DNA of 51,404 nucleotides from Glycomyces buryatensis (GTDB taxonomy: Bacteria > Actinomycetota > Actinomycetes > Mycobacteriales > Micromonosporaceae), in the NCBI RefSeq assembly GCF_004912275.1, contig NZ_STGY01000062.1, forward strand, positions 1 through 51,404, written 5' to 3'. Positions 18,823 through 29,153 of the stretch are shown here, piece after piece. The notes under the pieces were generated by a model, which saw nothing but the letters and a program-made list of their open reading frames with translations, was not told the origin of the DNA and did not search any database. A program made the translations under genes and the position numbers. Position 1 is the stretch's first letter. Each line of letters begins with the position of its first letter.

Positions 18823-19617
18823 ATGACGACCCTGGAGAACTCCTCGCCGTCCGAATCTGTCCCCGAGAGGAAGTCCGGCCCCCGCGCCTGGATGATTTGG
18901 GGCGGGGTCTTGACCGCCGTGGTCCTGCTGGTCGCATTGGTGTTCGGTGCCGTGTGGGCCTGGTCTTCGCTCAGTCCCGAGGAGACCGACTCGCACAGCC
19001 AGACTTACCCCGGTCCGGTCTCCGGAATCGACCTGGAAGTCGAAGTGGGGAACGTGTATCTGACCGCGAGCGAAGGCCCCGATCTGGAGGTCGAGCGCGA
19101 GATGGTCTGGAAGGGCCCGGAACTCGACGTCAGCGAGCAGTACCGCTCGGACGGCGTCTTCGAGGCCGATGCCGACTGTGGCAATCCTCCGCTCTCCTGG
19201 TTCCGCGGCGACAAGTGCAGGATTGATTACGAGCTCGCTCTGCCGCCGGGGGCTTCCGCCAAGGCCCGCACCGCGGTCGCCGACGTCAATGCGGACGGCC
19301 TCGACGGGGAGATCGATCTGCGCTCCGATGTCGGCAGCATCGACGCCCAGCACCTGAGCGCCACCGCCACCTCGGTCGAGACCAGCGTCGGCGATGTCCA
19401 CCTCGAATACGACCAGGTGCTCGGCGACATCGATGTCACCGCCAACGTCGGCAATGTGGTGATCGTGGTCCCCAATGACGGCACCACCTACGCGGTCGAC
19501 TACCAGGGCGACGTCGGCGATGACGACGTCAATATCGCCACCGACGCGCGAGAGCAGGCCGACTACACCATCACCGTGGAGGCCAACGTCGGCAACCTCG
19601 AAGTCCGCTACGCCTAG
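18823..19617 (+). CDS. membrane-anchored DUF4097-like protein
   Basis: 264 residues. A polar N-terminal tail (1-21) and one transmembrane helix (about 24-50) are followed by an extracellular beta-helix-like domain with repeated VGN/VGS turns: VEVGNVYLTASEG, RSDVGSIDAQHL, ETSVGDVHLEY, TANVGNVVIVVPND and EANVGNLEVRYA. This is the pattern of DUF4097/adhesin-like proteins that often accompany actinobacterial NarL systems. It starts 3 nt after the regulator gene. It could sense or buffer an envelope signal; no direct evidence. Confidence 0.8.
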   Translation: MTTLENSSPSESVPERKSGPRAWMIWGGVLTAVVLLVALVFGAVWAWSSLSPEETDSHSQTYPGPVSGIDLEVEVGNVYLTASEGPDLEVEREMVWKGPELDVSEQYRSDGVFEADADCGNPPLSWFRGDKCRIDYELALPPGASAKARTAVADVNADGLDGEIDLRSDVGSIDAQHLSATATSVETSVGDVHLEYDQVLGDIDVTANVGNVVIVVPNDGTTYAVDYQGDVGDDDVNIATDAREQADYTITVEANVGNLEVRYA

Positions 19618-19636
19618 TCGAGCATCCGATATGGAC

Positions 19637-19668
19637 GATCCGGGGTGCTCGACCGAGCGCCCCGGATC
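19637..19668. terminator. bidirectional terminator hairpin
   Basis: A 14-bp stem with one T-G wobble (19637-19650 against 19655-19668) and a GACC loop lies between the convergent DUF4097-like gene and hmgA. Confidence 0.7.
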
Positions 19669-19695
19669 ATCGGTCTCCCAAGATCGGAACCGCCC

Positions 19696-20880
19696 TTAAA
19701 GGCCGGGGTCTCGGTTCCACGTCCAGGCGTAGTTCGTGTCTTCCACGTTCAGGGCCGGCTCGCACAGCTCCAAGGGCCGGAACGTGTCCACCATGACCGC
19801 CAGCTCGTCGAGGTAGTCGGCGCCGATGGACCGCTCCGGCGCGCCCGGCTGCGGCCCGTGCGTGAACCCCGAGGGGTGCAGCGAGATCGAGCCCTGCTCG
19901 ATGCCCGAACCGCGCCTCGCCTCGTAGTTCCCGCCGCAGTAGAACATCACCTCGTCGGAGTCCACATTGTGGTGGTTGTAGGGCACCGGGATCGCGTCCG
20001 GGTGGTAGTCCACCTTCCGCGGCACGAAGTTGCAGATCACGAAGTTCGGGCCCTGGAAGACCTGGTGCGCCGGAGGCGGCTGGTGGATGCGCCCGGTGAT
20101 CGGCTCGAAGTCGTGGACCGAGAAAACCCACGGATACAGGCACCCGTCCCAGCCGACCACGTCGAACGGGTGGTGCGCGTACGTGAACTTCGTCCAGATC
20201 GTGGCGCTGCCCCGGCCCCGGTGCTGGACGTACACCTCGACGTTCTCCCCGTCGACCAGCAGCGGCTCGGCCGGGCTGCGCAGATCGCGTTCGCAGTACG
20301 GCGAGTGCTCCAGGAACTGGCCCCGCGCCGACAGGTAGCGCTTCGGCGGAGTGATGTGACCGCTGGACTCGACCACCAGGGTCCGCAACGGGGCCTCGCC
20401 GTGGGGGACGATCCGGTAGATCGTGGACATCGGCATGATGAGGTAGTCGCCCGGTCCAATGTCGATCGACCCGAACGAGGTCTCGACGTGGGCGGCGCCG
20501 TCCTCGACGTAGATGCACTCGTCGCCGATCGCATTGCGGTACAGCGGCGAAGGGCGGTCGGCGATCGTATAGGATATACGACAGTCCGCGTTCGACAGCA
20601 GATGGTCGCGGCCGAGGATCGGGTCCCCCGCGCCGTCCAATTTGTGGGTGCGGAAGTGGCGCGGCGCCAGCGGATGGTTCGGGACCGGCTCGGCCCGCTC
20701 CGGCTGGTGGATGACGCTGGAGCTGATCGCCGTGGGTCGGAACCGGTGGTACAGCAGCGAGGAATCCGAGGAGAACCCCTCCTGGCCCATGAGTTCTTCG
20801 GAGTACAGGCTCCCGTCGGGTTGACGGAACTGGGTATGGCGTTTGTCGGGGATCTGCCCGACCGAACGGTAGAACGGCAT
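19696..20880 (-). CDS. hmgA: homogentisate 1,2-dioxygenase
   Basis: Opens the aromatic ring of homogentisate to maleylacetoacetate using Fe(II) and O2, the central step of tyrosine breakdown. 394 residues, typical of actinobacterial members. Family blocks include QPDGSLYSEELMGQEGF near the start, TYAHHPFDVVGWDG, and the iron-site region HHNVDSDEVMFYCGGNYEAR with SLHPSGFTHGPQPGA. Start ATG 20880 follows AAGGGAG. Transcribed divergently from the unknown gene-fahA pair, with 98 nt between the start codons, so both promoters share a short control region. Confidence 0.95.
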   Translation of the reverse strand: MPFYRSVGQIPDKRHTQFRQPDGSLYSEELMGQEGFSSDSSLLYHRFRPTAISSSVIHQPERAEPVPNHPLAPRHFRTHKLDGAGDPILGRDHLLSNADCRISYTIADRPSPLYRNAIGDECIYVEDGAAHVETSFGSIDIGPGDYLIMPMSTIYRIVPHGEAPLRTLVVESSGHITPPKRYLSARGQFLEHSPYCERDLRSPAEPLLVDGENVEVYVQHRGRGSATIWTKFTYAHHPFDVVGWDGCLYPWVFSVHDFEPITGRIHQPPPAHQVFQGPNFVICNFVPRKVDYHPDAIPVPYNHHNVDSDEVMFYCGGNYEARRGSGIEQGSISLHPSGFTHGPQPGAPERSIGADYLDELAVMVDTFRPLELCEPALNVEDTNYAWTWNRDPGL

Positions 20881-20943
20881 CGTGACTCCCTTGTCGGATG
20901 CGGCGAGGTATAAACCCGAGGATAGTCATCGGGGCGTTCCGTA

Positions 20944-20972
20944 TCGACAACTCCGCCCCGCCGCTCTACGCT
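20944..20972 (+). promoter_or_regulatory. promoter of the unknown gene-fahA pair
   Basis: TCGACA (20944-20949) and TACGCT (20967-20972) are spaced by 17 nt, and the -10 box ends six bases before ATG 20979, predicting a leaderless mRNA. Confidence 0.55.
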
Positions 20973-20978
20973 CTTGGC

Positions 20979-21776
20979 ATGGCCGATGCGATACCCGCGG
21001 CGCTGCGGGGCCTGATCGACGACGCGGCGGTGTTCCCGCCCGGCAATGCCGCCCTGGAGGACGCCGTCCCAGCTCACCGCGGGTATCGCGCGTCCTGGTA
21101 CGCGCCGATCGTGGGCCCGCTGCTGGTCCCCGCGAGCCGGGCGGCCGATCTGAATCCGGGGCGCTCCGACCTGGACATCGGCCTCATTGTCGACATCGAG
21201 CCCGAACGGGTCGAAGCGGCCGTAGCGGCACTCGCAGGCCGGGCGCGCGTCGTCCAGTTCGAGAGCCGCGCGGCCCTCGACTCACCCGATATCGCCCGCT
21301 CTTGGAGTTCGCGCGTCTTCGCCGAGATCCCCATCGGCGACGAGAACGCGCTCGACGCGGCCGCCGAATACGGCTTCGCGCCGAAGTTCCGCACCGGCGG
21401 ACTCGTCGCGGAGGCCTTTCCGACGCCCGAGGGGCTGGCCGGCGCGATCGCGGGATGTGCGCGGCGCGGGCTGCGGTTCAAGCTCACCGCCGGACTGCAC
21501 CACGCGATCCGCCGCCGCGACCCCGAGACCGGATTCACCCACCATGGATTCCTCAATGTCCTGGTCGCGTCCGGTGAGGCCGCGAGCGGCGCGGACATCG
21601 ACTCGGTGGCTAGGCAACTGGCCTCCACCGACGCGGCCGACCTGGCCCAGCGGGCCCGCACGCTCCTCGACTGGCCGCGTCCGCTGTGGACCGCATACGG
21701 TTCGTGCAGCATCGACGAGCCCGTCGCGGACCTGATCGAATTGAAACTCCTGGAGAGAGGCGCAGCCGCATCATGA
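20979..21776 (+). CDS. unknown protein coupled to fumarylacetoacetase
   Basis: 265 residues from ATG 20979, chosen because the -10 box lies just upstream; an in-frame ATG at 20898 gives an implausible N-terminus. The sequence opens MADAIPAALRGLIDDAAVFP, then alternates strands and helices (SDLDIGLIVDIEPERVEAAV, LRFKLTAGLHHAIRR, THHGFLNVLVASGEA), suggesting an alpha/beta barrel-like fold with a conserved-looking KLTAGLHHA motif. No signal peptide or membrane segment. The stop overlaps the fahA start as ATGA. I do not recognise a characterised family. Context implies a role in homogentisate/tyrosine catabolism, conceivably the otherwise missing maleylacetoacetate isomerisation. Confidence 0.8.
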   Translation: MADAIPAALRGLIDDAAVFPPGNAALEDAVPAHRGYRASWYAPIVGPLLVPASRAADLNPGRSDLDIGLIVDIEPERVEAAVAALAGRARVVQFESRAALDSPDIARSWSSRVFAEIPIGDENALDAAAEYGFAPKFRTGGLVAEAFPTPEGLAGAIAGCARRGLRFKLTAGLHHAIRRRDPETGFTHHGFLNVLVASGEAASGADIDSVARQLASTDAADLAQRARTLLDWPRPLWTAYGSCSIDEPVADLIELKLLERGAAAS

Positions 21777-22984
21777 CTTGGGTCGAGGGAGCCGAAGGCG
21801 GACCGTTCGGGGTCCACCACCTGCCGTACGGAATCTTCTCCACCGCGAAGGACCCGACGCCGAGGGTCGGCACCCGGATCGGCGACCAGGTCCTGGACCT
21901 GCGAAAACTCGCATCCGGCACGTTCTTCCTGCCCTGGATCCGCCCGGCGTTCCAGGAGCACAGCCTCGGCCCGTTCATGGCGATGGGACCGCCGGCCTGG
22001 CGGCTGGTGCGCCTCCAACTGGTCGAACTGCTTTCGGACCTGCGCTACCGCGACCAGTCGGAGACGTTGCTGACGCCCGCCGCGAAGGCGCGGATGCACC
22101 TGCCGTTCGAGGTCGCGGACTATGTGGACTTCTACGCCTCGGAGTACCACGCGACGATGATGGGCCGGCTGCTGCGGCCCGGCGCGGAGCCGTTGCTGCC
22201 CAACTGGAAGCGGCTGCCGGTCGGCTATCACGGCCGGGCCGGGACCGTGGTCGGATCGGGCACGCCGATCCTGCGGCCGAGCGGGCAGCGCAAGGAGCCG
22301 GACGGCGAGATCACCTACGGGCCGAGCCGCCGACTCGACATCGAGGCCGAGGTCGGCTTCGTGGTCGGCGTGGCCAGCGACCAGGGTTCGCCGGTGAGTG
22401 TGGACGACTTCGCCGAGCACGTGTTCGGTGCGGTGCTGGTCAACGACTGGTCGGCGCGGGACTTGCAGGCGTGGGAGGGGCAGCCGCTGGGGCCGTTCCT
22501 GGCCAAGTCGTTCGCGACGTCGATCGGGCAGTGGGTGACGCCGCTGGAGGCGCTGGCCGAGGCGCGGGTGGCCGCGCCGGTGCAGGATCCGGAGCCGCTC
22601 GGGTACCTGCGCGAGAAGGACCGCTACGGCTTCGACCTGTCGATGTCGGTGTCCTGGAATGGAACCGAGGTGTCGAAGCCGCCGTTCAAGGAGATGTACT
22701 GGACGCCCGCGCAGATGCTGGCGCATATGACGGCGAACGGGGCCTCCTTGCGAACGGGCGACCTGTTCGCGTCGGGCACGGTCTCGGGGCCGGTGCGCGA
22801 GCAGCGGGGGAGCTTCATGGAACTGAGCGCGGGTGGAACCGAGCCGATCGACCTGGGAGACGGGCGGGAGCGGACGTTCCTGGAGGACGGCGACACGGTC
22901 CGGATCGGTGCGACGGCTCCGGGGCCGGACGGCACGGTTGTCGGCCTGGCTGAAGTGACCGGCAAGGTGGAAGGCCGTCCCTAA
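21773..22984 (+). CDS. fahA: fumarylacetoacetase
   Basis: Splits fumarylacetoacetate into fumarate and acetoacetate, the last step of tyrosine degradation. 403 residues, near the usual 400-430. The N-terminal barrel starts PFGVHHLPYGIFST; the catalytic domain has DFYASEYHATMMGRL, GYHGRAGTVVGSG, DIEAEVGFVVG, LVNDWSARDLQAWE and LGPFLAKSFATSIGQWV, which carry the metal and catalytic residues. ATG 21773 overlaps the previous stop. The frame is open upstream to 21686, inside the previous gene. Followed by a noncoding stretch ending in tandem repeats. Confidence 0.95.
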   Translation: MTWVEGAEGGPFGVHHLPYGIFSTAKDPTPRVGTRIGDQVLDLRKLASGTFFLPWIRPAFQEHSLGPFMAMGPPAWRLVRLQLVELLSDLRYRDQSETLLTPAAKARMHLPFEVADYVDFYASEYHATMMGRLLRPGAEPLLPNWKRLPVGYHGRAGTVVGSGTPILRPSGQRKEPDGEITYGPSRRLDIEAEVGFVVGVASDQGSPVSVDDFAEHVFGAVLVNDWSARDLQAWEGQPLGPFLAKSFATSIGQWVTPLEALAEARVAAPVQDPEPLGYLREKDRYGFDLSMSVSWNGTEVSKPPFKEMYWTPAQMLAHMTANGASLRTGDLFASGTVSGPVREQRGSFMELSAGGTEPIDLGDGRERTFLEDGDTVRIGATAPGPDGTVVGLAEVTGKVEGRP

Positions 22985-23081
22985 CCCCCACCCACCCAAA
23001 GGGGAAGTTCGCGGTCTGCCCGCCCCAATCGTGACGCGGGGGTCCGACAGGAAACGGGATGGAGACACCCCGGGCGACTGA

Positions 23082-23197
23082 GGTTCACCGGATCGGGTGA
23101 CCTCGACGTTGGTTTACCGGATCACGTGAGCCCGACGTTGGTTCACCGAATTGCGTGACCTCAGAGTTGGTTCACCGGATCGCGAGAGTTCAACGTT
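23082..23197. repeat. four tandem copies of a 29-bp repeat
   Basis: Units 23082-23110, 23111-23139, 23140-23168 and 23169-23197 are each exactly 29 bp and directly abutting. Each begins GGTTCACCG or GGTTTACCG and ends in GTT (GACGTT, GAGTT or AACGTT). They differ by several substitutions but no indels. The array lies between convergent fahA and lrp, and the last unit covers the final codons and stop of lrp. Function unknown. Confidence 0.9.
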
Positions 23198-23678
23198 GAT
23201 CGCGGGCGGCCTCGCCCACCAGCGGCAAGGTCCGGTACGGGATCTGCTCGGCCAGGGCGATGACCGTCGTCGCGTGGATGACCCCCTCGCTCGCCAGGAC
23301 CCGGTCGATCACGCTCTGCAGCTCGGCGTTCGTCCTGGCCACGATCCGGCACAGCAGGTCACCCTGCCCCGTGACCGTATGCGCCTCAAGCACCTCCGGG
23401 ATGCGGCCCAGGTGCTGCGCCACGCTGAAGTGGCCCACCGCCTGCCGCAGCTCCAGCGTCACGAACGCCATCACCGGGTAACCCAGCGCCGCCGGGTCCA
23501 CGTTCGGCCCGAAACCCCGGATCACCCCGCGCTCGGCCAGCTTGTCCAGCCGCGCCTGCACCGTCCCGCGCGCCACCCCCAGCCGCCGCGAGCACTCCAG
23601 CACCCCGATCCGCGGCTCCGCCTCCAAGAGCTCGATGAGCCGCGCGTCGAGACCGTCAATTCCCGCTTCACTGGTCAT
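23190..23678 (-). CDS. Lrp/AsnC-family transcriptional regulator
   Basis: 162 residues from ATG 23678. An N-terminal winged helix-turn-helix (about 8-60: LDARLIELLEAEPRIGVLEC, LGVARGTVQARLDKLAERG) is followed by the RAM ligand-binding domain (VMAFVTLELRQAVG, VTGQGDLLCRIVAR). TAAGCT (minus strand, 23686-23691) is seven bases upstream, so the mRNA is probably leaderless. It is divergent from hppD with 131 nt between starts and therefore likely controls the hppD-hut operon in response to an amino acid (inference). Its 3' end lies inside the 29-bp repeat array. Confidence 0.92.
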   Translation of the reverse strand: MTSEAGIDGLDARLIELLEAEPRIGVLECSRRLGVARGTVQARLDKLAERGVIRGFGPNVDPAALGYPVMAFVTLELRQAVGHFSVAQHLGRIPEVLEAHTVTGQGDLLCRIVARTNAELQSVIDRVLASEGVIHATTVIALAEQIPYRTLPLVGEAARDQR

Positions 23679-23800
23679 ATTGCATAGCTTAACGCCCGAT
23701 ATGCAGGACGGTTTGAGCACTCTGCCCAAACTTTCCGGCACTCCTTGCCTAGATACGGCTCCTGCTCAATGATCAAGGTCATAGACCCCAGTGATCCTGA

Positions 23801-24964
<1,164 letters not shown>

Positions 24965-24978
24965 CAGAGGCGGAGAAC

Positions 24979-26631
24979 ATGCACGCACCTCGCGGAAGTG
25001 ACCTGCACTGCCGCACCTGGCAGGCCGAGGCGGCCTACCGGATGCTCCAGAACAACCTCGATCCCGCGGTCGCCGAGCGCCCCGACGACCTGGTCGTCTA
25101 CGGCGGCACCGGCAAGGCCGCCCGCTCCAAGGAAGACCTGCGAGCGATCCTGCGGACCCTCATCACCCTGGCCGAAGACGAGACCCTGCTGGTCCAGTCC
25201 GGCCGCGCCGTCGGCGTCATGCGCACCCATGAGTGGGCCCCGCGCGTGCTCATCGCCAATTCGAACCTGGTGGGAGAGTGGGCCAACTGGCCCGAGTTCC
25301 GCCGGCTCGAATCGCTGGGGCTCACCATGTTCGGGCAGATGACGGCCGGTTCATGGATCTACATCGGGACCCAGGGCATCCTGCAGGGGACGTACGAGAC
25401 GTTCGCCGCCGTCGCCGCCAAGCTGGCTGTTAAGAGGCACAGCGGGGGTTCTTTGCGCGGCACCTTGACGCTGACGGCCGGTTGCGGCGGCATGGGCGGG
25501 GCCCAACCGCTGGCGGTCACCATGAACGACGGCGTCTGCCTCATCGTCGACGTCGACCCCGATCGTCTCCGCCGCCGGGTCGCCGACCGCTATCTCGACA
25601 CGGTCGCCGCCGACCTGGATGACGCCCTCGCACAGGCCCTGGCCGCCAAGGCGAGCGGCGAGGCGAAGTCGATCGGCCTGGTCGGCAATGCCGCCACCGT
25701 CCTCCCCGAGATCCTGCGCCGCGGCACCGAAGTGGACATCGTCACCGACCAGACCTCCGCCCACGACCCGCTCTCCTACGTCCCCGCCGGGGTCGCATAC
25801 ACCGATGCCCCGGCCCTGGCGAGCGCCGACCCCGAGGACTACACCGAGCGCGCCCGCGCCTCGATGGCCGCGCACGTCGAAGCCATGGTCGGCTTCCTCG
25901 ACGCGGGCGCCGAGGTCTTCGACTACGGCAACTCCATCCGCGGCGAGGCCCTCGCCGGGGGCTGCAAGCGCGCCTTCGCCTTCCCCGGCTTCGTCCCCGC
26001 CTACATCCGGCCCCTCTTCTGTGAGGGCAAGGGTCCCTTCCGGTGGGCCGCGCTCTCGGGCGACCCGGCCGACATCGCCCGCACCGACGAGGCCGTCCTC
26101 GACCTGTTCCCCGAGAACGAGTCCCTGACCCGCTGGATCAACCTGGCCCGCGAGCGCGTCGCCTTCCAGGGCCTGCCGGCCCGGATCTGCTGGCTCGGGC
26201 ACGGCGAGAGGGACCGCGCCGGCGCCCGCTTCAATGAGCTCGTGGCCGATGGGACCCTCAAGGCGCCCATCGTGATCGGCCGCGACCACCTGGACACCGG
26301 CTCGGTCGCCAGCCCCTACCGCGAGACCGAGGGCATGAAGGACGGATCCGACGCCATCGCCGACTGGCCCCTGCTCAACGCCCTCGTCAACACCGCGTCG
26401 GGCGCCAGCTGGGTCTCGATCCACCAGGGCGGCGGCGTCGGCATGGGCCGGTCCATCCACGCCGGTCAGGTCACCGTCGCCGACGGCACCGCCCTCGCCG
26501 CCCGGAAACTCGAACGCGTCCTGTCCAACGACCCCGCGATGGGCGTGATCCGCCACGCAGATGCCGGATATGCAGATGCGGCGCGCGTGGCCGAGGATCA
26601 TGGAATCCGGATTCCGGTCAACGAGGCATAG
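24979..26631 (+). CDS. hutU: urocanate hydratase
   Basis: Hydrates urocanate to imidazolone propionate using tightly bound NAD, the second step of histidine breakdown. 550 residues, the family length. Signatures: [31 protein letters not shown] block (residues ~121-139), [36 protein letters not shown] with the active-site Cys, and [20 protein letters not shown] 24979 has GAGGCGGAG in front; GTG 24961, overlapping the hppD stop, is the alternative. The frame is open far upstream through hppD, which is noncoding in this frame. Confidence 0.95.
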   Translation: MHAPRGSDLHCRTWQAEAAYRMLQNNLDPAVAERPDDLVVYGGTGKAARSKEDLRAILRTLITLAEDETLLVQSGRAVGVMRTHEWAPRVLIANSNLVGEWANWPEFRRLESLGLTMFGQMTAGSWIYIGTQGILQGTYETFAAVAAKLAVKRHSGGSLRGTLTLTAGCGGMGGAQPLAVTMNDGVCLIVDVDPDRLRRRVADRYLDTVAADLDDALAQALAAKASGEAKSIGLVGNAATVLPEILRRGTEVDIVTDQTSAHDPLSYVPAGVAYTDAPALASADPEDYTERARASMAAHVEAMVGFLDAGAEVFDYGNSIRGEALAGGCKRAFAFPGFVPAYIRPLFCEGKGPFRWAALSGDPADIARTDEAVLDLFPENESLTRWINLARERVAFQGLPARICWLGHGERDRAGARFNELVADGTLKAPIVIGRDHLDTGSVASPYRETEGMKDGSDAIADWPLLNALVNTASGASWVSIHQGGGVGMGRSIHAGQVTVADGTALAARKLERVLSNDPAMGVIRHADAGYADAARVAEDHGIRIPVNEA

Positions 26632-26646
26632 CGGAGCTGGGGACGC

Positions 26647-27849
26647 ATGGACGCATCGACTTTCAGGCGAATGTGGGACGAGCTCTTGCCCGTCGGACGG
26701 ACCGAGAACGGCTACGTTCGTCACTCGTGGACGGACGCGGACCAGTCCTGCCGCAACTGGTTCCGGGGCCAGGCCGAGGCCAGGGACATGGCCGTCGAGA
26801 CCGACCGGAACGGGAACCTCTACGCCTGGTGGGGGCCGCGCCGCTCCCGCGGCGCGATCCTGACGGGCAGCCACTTCGACTCGGTGCCCCACGGCGGCGC
26901 CTACGACGGCCCGCTCGGCATCGTCTCGGCGTTCCTGGCCGTCGACGCTCTCCGCGAACGCGACGCGACGCTGCAACGCCCGATCGGGATCGCCGCGTTC
27001 ACCGAGGAGGAGGGCGGGCGCTTCGGCGTCCCCTGCCTGGGCACCCGCCTCATGACCGGTGCGCTCGACCCCGATCGGGCCCGGAAACTCACCGACGCCT
27101 CCGGCATCACGCTCGCCGAGGCGATGGAAGCCGCGGGCGTCGACCCCGGTGGTCTCGGTCCCGACCCCGAACGGCTCGAACGGCTCGGCGCGTTCGTCGA
27201 ACTCCACATTGAACAGGGCCGCGCCCTGGAGGCCGACGGCGACGCGGTCGGCGTCGCCAGCGCGATCTGGCCGCACGGGCGCTGGCGCCTGACCTTCACC
27301 GGCGAGGGCAACCACGCCGGGACCACGCTCTTTGCCGACCGGCGCGATCCGATGCTGACCTTCGCGTTCGCGGTCCTGGCGGCGCGCAAGGAGGCCCGTC
27401 TCGCGGGCGGGCTCGCCACGGTCGGCCGCGTCGAAGTCGATCCGGGCGCGACCAATGCGATCGCGAAGCGGGTGGACGCGTGGCTGGACGCCCGCGCTCC
27501 CGATGAGGCGACGCTGAATGAGATCGTCTCCGGCCTCGAATCCAAGGTGGGCGAACGGGCCGCCCGGGACGGCACCGGGTTCACCAGCCGGGCGGGGTCC
27601 GAGTCCCCGCTGGTCGGCTTCGACGAGGACCTGCGCGACCGGGTCGCCGCGCTCCTGGGTGGGGCGCCGGTCCTGCCGACCGGTGCCGGGCACGACGCCG
27701 GGGTGCTGGCCGCCCACGTTCCCACCGCGATGTTGTTCGTGCGCAACGAGACCGGCGTATCACACGCCCCGGCCGAGACCGCCGACGACGCCGACTGCGC
27801 CGCGGGCGTCGACGCGCTCGCCGCCGTACTCGGGGACCTCGCGTGCTGA
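26647..27849 (+). CDS. M20-family amidohydrolase, candidate N-formylglutamate hydrolase
   Basis: 400 residues of the allantoate amidohydrolase/N-carbamoyl-amino-acid hydrolase branch of peptidase family M20. Metal-site motifs: [16 protein letters not shown] (H76, D87), [10 protein letters not shown] (E120/E121), [13 protein letters not shown] and, near the end, [13 protein letters not shown] and VSHAPAE. It lies between hutU and hutF and overlaps hutF by 7 nt. HutF makes N-formylglutamate and no HutG homologue is present in the cluster, so hydrolysis of N-formylglutamate (or formiminoglutamate) is a reasonable inference. Automatic annotation would probably call it allantoate amidohydrolase; no purine genes are near. 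Confidence 0.88.
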   Translation: MDASTFRRMWDELLPVGRTENGYVRHSWTDADQSCRNWFRGQAEARDMAVETDRNGNLYAWWGPRRSRGAILTGSHFDSVPHGGAYDGPLGIVSAFLAVDALRERDATLQRPIGIAAFTEEEGGRFGVPCLGTRLMTGALDPDRARKLTDASGITLAEAMEAAGVDPGGLGPDPERLERLGAFVELHIEQGRALEADGDAVGVASAIWPHGRWRLTFTGEGNHAGTTLFADRRDPMLTFAFAVLAARKEARLAGGLATVGRVEVDPGATNAIAKRVDAWLDARAPDEATLNEIVSGLESKVGERAARDGTGFTSRAGSESPLVGFDEDLRDRVAALLGGAPVLPTGAGHDAGVLAAHVPTAMLFVRNETGVSHAPAETADDADCAAGVDALAAVLGDLAC

Positions 27850-29153
27850 CCTACTGGGCCGAGTGGGCCTGGCTGCCGGCCGGCCCGGCCGCGTCGGTCG
27901 CCATCGACGTCTCAGGCGGACGCATCGAAGCGGTCCGGGTCGGCGTCGAGCGCGGGCACCACCTGCACACCGAGCACCTGCGCGGCATCGTCCTGCCCGG
28001 CTTCGCGAACGCCCACTCGCACGCCTTCCACCGCGCCCTGCGGGGCCGCACCTCCGACCATCATGGAGGCACGTTCTGGACGTGGCGCGAGGGCATGTAC
28101 GACCTGGCCGGACGGCTCGATCCCGACTCGTACTACCGTCTCGCGCGGGGCGTCTACGCCGAGATGGCGCTCGCCGGGATCACCTGCGTGGGGGAGTTCC
28201 ACTACCTCCACCACTCGCCCGGCGGCCACCCCTACGCCGACCCGAATGCCATGGGCCAGGCCCTGATCGCGGCCGCCGCCGACGCGGGCATCCGCATCAC
28301 GTTGCTGGACACGCTGTACCTGGCGGGGGGTTTCGATCAACCGCTCGAAGACGGGCAACGCCGCTTCGGCGACGGCAGCCTGGAGGCCTGGTACAACCGC
28401 GTCGCCAAACTCACGGACGGCCCGGCGTCGCGCATCGGCGCCGCCGTCCACTCCGTGCGCGCGGTCCCCGACGACGCGATCGCGGCGTTCGCCTGCTCCA
28501 CCGAGGGCCGCCCCGTCCACGTCCACCTCTCGGAGCAGCAAGCCGAGAACGCCGCCTGCCGCAGCGTCCACGGGTGCACGCCGACCGAGCTGTTGGAGCG
28601 GTGCGGTCTGCTCGGTCCCGACCTGACCGCCGTCCACGCCACCCATCTGGCCGGCCACGACATCGAACTGCTGCGCCGCTCGGGCACCACGGTGTGCCTG
28701 TGCCCCACCACCGAACGGGACCTGGCCGACGGGCTCGGGCCCGCCCGGGCGCTGGCCGAGACCGGGGTGCGGCTCTCGCTCGGCACCGACTCCAACGCCA
28801 TTGTGGACATGTTCGAGGAGGCGAGAGCCGTCGAGATGCACGAGCGACTGGTATCCGAAAAACGCGGCCGGTTCGCCCCCGGCGAGCTGCTGACCGCGGC
28901 GACCCGACACGACAGCCTCGGCTGGACCGACGCCGGCGCCATCGCACCCGGCCGCCGCGCCGACCTCGTCGTCGTCGCACTCGGCACCGCCCGCACCGCC
29001 GGATCCGATCCGGCCGGCATCATCCACGCCGCCGGCGCACCCGACATCACCGACGTCCTGGTGGACGGACGCCGCATCGTCTCCGGAGGCCGCCACACCG
29101 CCATCGACGCCGGCGGCGAACTGGCCGCCGCAATAGAGGAGCTGAGCGCATGA
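27843..29153 (+). CDS. hutF: formimidoylglutamate deiminase
   Basis: Removes ammonia from N-formimino-L-glutamate to give N-formyl-L-glutamate. 436 residues, amidohydrolase superfamily. The metal site begins with H58-x-H60 in [27 protein letters not shown] [43 protein letters not shown] and [16 protein letters not shown] carry the further metal and substrate residues typical of HutF. Starts at GTG 27843, 7 nt inside the previous gene; its stop overlaps the hutI start. Confidence 0.94.
   Translation: MLTYWAEWAWLPAGPAASVAIDVSGGRIEAVRVGVERGHHLHTEHLRGIVLPGFANAHSHAFHRALRGRTSDHHGGTFWTWREGMYDLAGRLDPDSYYRLARGVYAEMALAGITCVGEFHYLHHSPGGHPYADPNAMGQALIAAAADAGIRITLLDTLYLAGGFDQPLEDGQRRFGDGSLEAWYNRVAKLTDGPASRIGAAVHSVRAVPDDAIAAFACSTEGRPVHVHLSEQQAENAACRSVHGCTPTELLERCGLLGPDLTAVHATHLAGHDIELLRRSGTTVCLCPTTERDLADGLGPARALAETGVRLSLGTDSNAIVDMFEEARAVEMHERLVSEKRGRFAPGELLTAATRHDSLGWTDAGAIAPGRRADLVVVALGTARTAGSDPAGIIHAAGAPDITDVLVDGRRIVSGGRHTAIDAGGELAAAIEELSA

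Noticed and set aside
21074-23068. 664-codon minus-strand frame opposite fahA
   Set aside because: Antisense to fumarylacetoacetase, whose motifs are intact; Arg/Pro-rich shadow.
23082-23197. CRISPR array or insertion-sequence end
   Set aside because: 29-bp units are contiguous without spacers; no transposase or terminal inverted repeats flank them.
25351-27717. 788-codon minus-strand frame opposite hutU and the M20 gene
   Set aside because: Antisense to two conserved enzymes; no family similarity.
26647-27849. Allantoate amidohydrolase in purine degradation
   Set aside because: The family fits, but the gene overlaps hutF within a hut operon and no purine genes are present, so the substrate assignment is not supported.
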